Shown here: positions 18,300 through 22,065 of the stretch, piece by piece
Layout: every line of letters begins with the position of its first letter
How positions within the stretch are numbered: position 1 is the first letter of the stretch
Source of the DNA: Lojkania enalia
Lineage: Eukaryota; Ascomycota; Dothideomycetes; Pleosporales
Reading direction: 5' to 3'
Assembly (NCBI GenBank): GCA_010094045.1
Contig: ML986591.1
Span: forward strand, 517,874-539,938
Length of the DNA: 22,065 nucleotides
The notes under the pieces: model-generated
Told to the model about the DNA's origin: nothing
Seen by the model: only the letters and a program-made list of their open reading frames with translations
Database searches by the model: none
Program-made: the position numbers and the translations under genes

Positions 18300-21200
18300 A
18301 TACTTGTTAACTAGGTAAATAGTTAGACGATTTAGGTGCTAGCTGTAATAGTAATATATAGAATATAGGATGTATTTTAGCCGATTCGGGTAACTTTAGT
18401 CTATAAGCGTATAAGAATACCTTCGCGATAATCTTATAGAAGCTTATATTCTTCTAATTAAGCTTATTTAACGGTCTTTATATATATATATTCTTAGCGT
18501 CTAACTAGACTAGATTACTAATCTAGTAGTTAGGGGCTGGTATGCACTTACGGTTAGTATACTCTTATTAGAATACTTATACTTAGGTAAGTTCTTCTCT
18601 AATATACTCTATAATATCCTTTATCTTATTAACTAGTCTATTAGCTTTCTAGGCTATTAGAGACTGTTTTAACGGTTAATAGATCCCTATAAGCGACTTA
18701 AAGCCTATTTAAGGGTGCTAGCTAAAGTAGGCTAGAAACGGGGAGACTTTTATTAATTTAGATACTATATTGTTTACTTTAAACTGTACTATTAGCAGCT
18801 ATTTAACCTAGTTATCTTATTTATAGCTAGTATAGGCTTAGAGAACTTGTTCCATTATTGCGTTAGCATTCTTTATCTAACTATTAGTCTTTAGATAGAA
18901 GCTAGTTAATATACGCGTATCAATTTATAGCTGTTTATAGAGCTCTTAGTAGAAAGTAGAGATAAACTATATTCTACAATTAGATATAATAGTACGTAGC
19001 AGTCTATAGTAAACCTATATATAGTAATAGAATAGTTAGACGACGTTAGGAGTTTTAATTCTTATATATAGTATCAGGTGTCTATACTTACTAAACCTAT
19101 TAACTACTACTATAATATTTATACAACCTTTTAATTCTAGTAGATTAATTATAAAGTTTATAGAGATGTCTTAAAACCTTTATTTAGGTATAGGTAACGG
19201 TTTTAGTAATCTATAATACTTCTCTCTAGAAGCCTTACTTCTTTAATATATATAATAACAGCCTATATATTATTATACCGAGTTAAATATCTTTAACTAA
19301 TAGTACTCGCGCTAGAGTAGTTCTAAAGTCTTTCCTCGACTAGAGTATCTACTAGATAGTAAGTTATAGACAGCTTATAGCAGCTTAAGCTTTAACTTAT
19401 TATAGTCTAGTACTATAAGTTAATCTTAGTAGTATAGTTAGTTGTTATACTCTTTATAATTAGCTAGAGTTAGAAGCTTAGATTAACAGGCTTCTTTTCT
19501 TAGTAGTTTTAGAGTATCTTAGATTAGATTATTGTTCGGGTATTCTTCGTCGATAATTTCTATAATTAATTAGTCTACTTCTATCTATTAGAATAGTTTA
19601 GGACGAAGTAATATCTATTAATAACTTCTATAGGCCTTTTCTTATATAGGCTTATCTTATAACCTTTAAGTTAAGATATTAAGCTTCTCTCTAAGTTTTC
19701 CGGGTCGATATATAATACTAAAGTTAAACCTTAATAGATATTCTAACTAATAGGCCTATTAGTAGTTTAGCTACTTTATTATTACGAAGTACTATAGGTT
19801 CTTATAATTGCTTAATACTTCTATAGAAAATACTGCGCCTTCTAATTTAGGCCTTTATTATTTAAAATATCGGATAATTGTAAGTAGTTCTTTATTATAT
19901 ATTTTATAGTTATCTTTAGTAGAGTTTATATACTTAGAGAAGTAGGTAATAAGTCTTAGTTCACCGTCAGCACCTCTCTAGGACAGTATACCGGCTGTTA
20001 TAAAATCGGATATATTAGCTTCTACTACTATTAGCAGCTTAGAGTTAAAGTATTAGAGAATTAATAAAGAGATAAAGGCATCCTTTAGATAGTTAAAGGA
20101 ATATTAACAGCTATTATTCTAGTTAAATTAAGTGTTCTTTTTAGTTAGGGCTATTAAGAGGGAGACTTTTTATAAGAAGTTGCTAATAAATTATTAGTAG
20201 AAGTTTGTAAAGCCTATAAAAACTTAAATATCTTTTATATTCTTAGAGTATTTCTAGTTAATAATTATCTCTACTTTTTTTAAGTCTATATATATTCCTT
20301 CTATAGTAATTATATACCCTAGATAGGTTACTTCTAACTAGTAGAACTTATACTTATCTATATTAAGCTATAGACTATTTACTCTTAAAGCTTTAAGGAC
20401 TAGCTGGATATACTACTTATAATCCTTTAGATTCTTACTAAATATTAAAATATTGTTAATATAGGTAGTATAGAATATATTAAAGTATAGTTTTAGTATA
20501 TTATTTATAAAGTACTAGAATATACTTAAAGTATTAGCTAGGTTAAAGGGTATTACTAAGTATTTAAACAACCTATAATATATATAAAAGGTAGTTTTCT
20601 ATTCGTCTCTTTCAGCAATCCTTAACTTATTAAACACGGTAATAATATTAAGTTTTATATAGTACTTAGCCTTACTAAGTTAGGTTAATATTTCTTAGAT
20701 TAGTAGAATCGGGTATTAGTTCTTAATAGTAATAGTATTTAGGGCTCTATAGTCTATATAGAATTAGAAACTACCTCTAGGTTTCTTTACAAAAATTATA
20801 GGTATAACTACTAGTAATAAGCTTACTCTAATAAATCCCTTAGACAAGTTCTTATTAAGATACTTCTTTAGTACTTTTAACTTATTCTAGAATATCTTAT
20901 AGAGTAGACTAAAACTAGCTTACTTACTATTTTCTAGTTTAATCTTATAATTATATAGTTGTTATTTAGACAGCTTATCTACATTTTTATATAAGAAGAT
21001 AGATAAAAGATTATAGTATTCTTTAGGTACTTTAGTAATAGGGTTAGTATATACTTTTAGGGCTAGAGCCTTATTAATATTAGCTATTAATACAGCGAAA
21101 ATTTTATAGTTAAATTACTAAAAGAGTTAGACTAGTAGTATAACGCTTATAAAGTATATATCTAGCTATAGTATAAACTTTAGGTATTTAGGTTTAGATA

Positions 21201-21800
21201 GATCTTTTTAGCTATAATCTTCGTCTAAGATTAGATCGGTTTTAGTTTTAGGTTCTTTTAACTAGCATAATATCTTAAACAGCTAGTAATTATATTAGAT
21301 ATAGCTTAATAGACAGAGTTTTAAATAGTACTATTTAGGCTTCGGGCTATATAGGGGTTATAAATTAACTACTTTAGAATCTCCTTTTATATTAGGTTTA
21401 GGTAGTTTATAGTCTTTAATAACTGTTTAAATAGCTTATTAATAGATAGTAATACTAGTAGATTATAAGTATTAAATTAGGTATTAGTTAGTAGTAAAGA
21501 CTAGCTGTTTATTCTCGTAGTCTAGGTTTATATAATACTTATATATCTATAGCTATCCTAGAATCAACTAGTATTTTCCTAGTATAGTTACATAGAGATG
21601 TGCTATCTCTAAATAGTTTAAGTATTAGAGGGTTAGAATAACTAAGTAGGAGATAGTCCTCTTATAGAAGACTTTTCTATTAAAGCCGGTTAGATATAGG
21701 TTATATAAGAGTTGTATCTTTTAGAGTTTTAGGGTATATATAAGGTCTCTATAGATATAGCTATAACTAGTAGCCCTAGTATTAATAAGAATATTAATAT
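18300..21800 (-). pseudogene. pol relic of element 2 (protease, RT, RNase H, integrase)
   Basis: Protease: Asn-Thr-Arg at 21783-21775 in place of Asp-Thr-Gly, followed by ATSYSYI. RT at about 20150-20900: FVKKPRGSF, YRALNTITIKN, YIKLNI and FKYLVIPFNLA blocks, then YINNILIFS, where both catalytic Asp codons (20457-20452) now read Asn. RNase H at about 19690-20100: blocks such as ITYFSKYIN and NKELLTIIRYFK. Integrase: GCINIIVVVNRFSK, with the first catalytic Asp changed to Asn (codon 19101-19099). The remainder runs down to about 18350 with poor definition. The element is not capable of reverse transcription or integration. Confidence 0.8.
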
Positions 21801-22065
21801 TTTACTAGACTAGATCTTAATAGATTAAGAAAGGAGCTAGAATCTAGTAGTCTTATAACTATTTCTATAGAGGCTAGTTCTATAGATATATAGAGATTTG
21901 GTATAGGCGCAGTTCTAAAAGGTAACTTACTTTCGGAACGGACCTTTTAGCAACGTTCTAGTTAGTAAAACTAGCTGCGTTTAGGAGTAAGAGTAATAGC
22001 TTTATCTATAAGATAATAAGCGTGTTAAGGATTAGTTAGAAGATTGGTCGAAGGATCGAGAGTAG

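Larger units (their letters stand above)
17683..22065 (-). mobile_element. RIP-degraded Ty3/Gypsy chromodomain element (element 2), internal region, open at window edge
   Basis: From right to left on the minus strand: protease (about 21780), reverse transcriptase, RNase H, integrase, chromodomain, polypurine tract and 3' LTR. Gag and the 5' LTR lie beyond 22065. The element keeps more CpG and GpC than the solo LTR copy at 6726, so it is less saturated with mutations, but its coding frames are still full of stops. It is nested in element 3 and is therefore the younger of the two insertions. Confidence 0.83.

Noticed and set aside
1..22065. CRISPR array, biosynthetic cluster or novel defence system
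   Set aside because: No regular short repeats with unique spacers and no intact gene other than the SAICAR synthetase; everything else recognisable is decayed transposon.

Overview
The window looks like a piece of a filamentous ascomycete (Pezizomycotina) nuclear genome. One intact, intron-containing housekeeping gene sits in an ordinary-composition island at about 7.45-9.78 kb. On both sides lie AT-rich, heavily mutated transposon remains with the signature of repeat-induced point mutation (RIP). In these flanks TpA is extremely common while CpA and TpG are almost absent; positions 1-60, for example, have 14 TpA, one CpA and no TpG. Open frames there are broken by TAG and TAA where Trp or Gln codons are expected.

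Left flank (1-7400): a minus-strand Ty3/Gypsy element with a chromodomain (about 900-5720) can still be read from gag through protease, reverse transcriptase, RNase H and integrase, although it is full of stops. To its right is a cluster of short repeats: two direct copies of a 311-bp LTR-like sequence (6346-6656, 7090-7400), and between them a 303-bp solo LTR (6726-7028) and one terminal end of a DNA transposon (7029-7086).

Gene island: a SAICAR synthetase gene (ADE1 type, de novo purine synthesis) at 8067-9156 has two small introns and encodes an inferred 313-residue protein. About 230 bp upstream is a perfect TGACTCA, the Gcn4/CpcA-type site, placed between two CCAAT boxes in opposite orientation. 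No second gene was found in the island.

Right flank (about 9.8-22.065 kb): a minus-strand pogo/CENP-B-like transposase relic (9834-11550); a nearly end-to-end Fot1/pogo-type element with long terminal inverted repeats (11637-13450); a plus-strand Gypsy element from gag to the middle of reverse transcriptase (about 13960-17378); and a second Gypsy element on the minus strand, inserted into that reverse transcriptase. The second element's 3' LTR (17379-17682), polypurine tract, chromodomain, integrase, RNase H, reverse transcriptase and protease can be followed to the window edge.

The catalytic Asp codons and zinc-ligand Cys/His codons of the relics are mostly changed by G-to-A or C-to-T. All of these elements therefore appear dead as protein-coding units. 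I found no RNA gene, CRISPR array or undescribed multigene system. The interest of the window is genomic: a purine-biosynthesis gene kept intact inside a nested, RIP-inactivated transposon graveyard, with visible differences in RIP intensity between copies of the same repeats.
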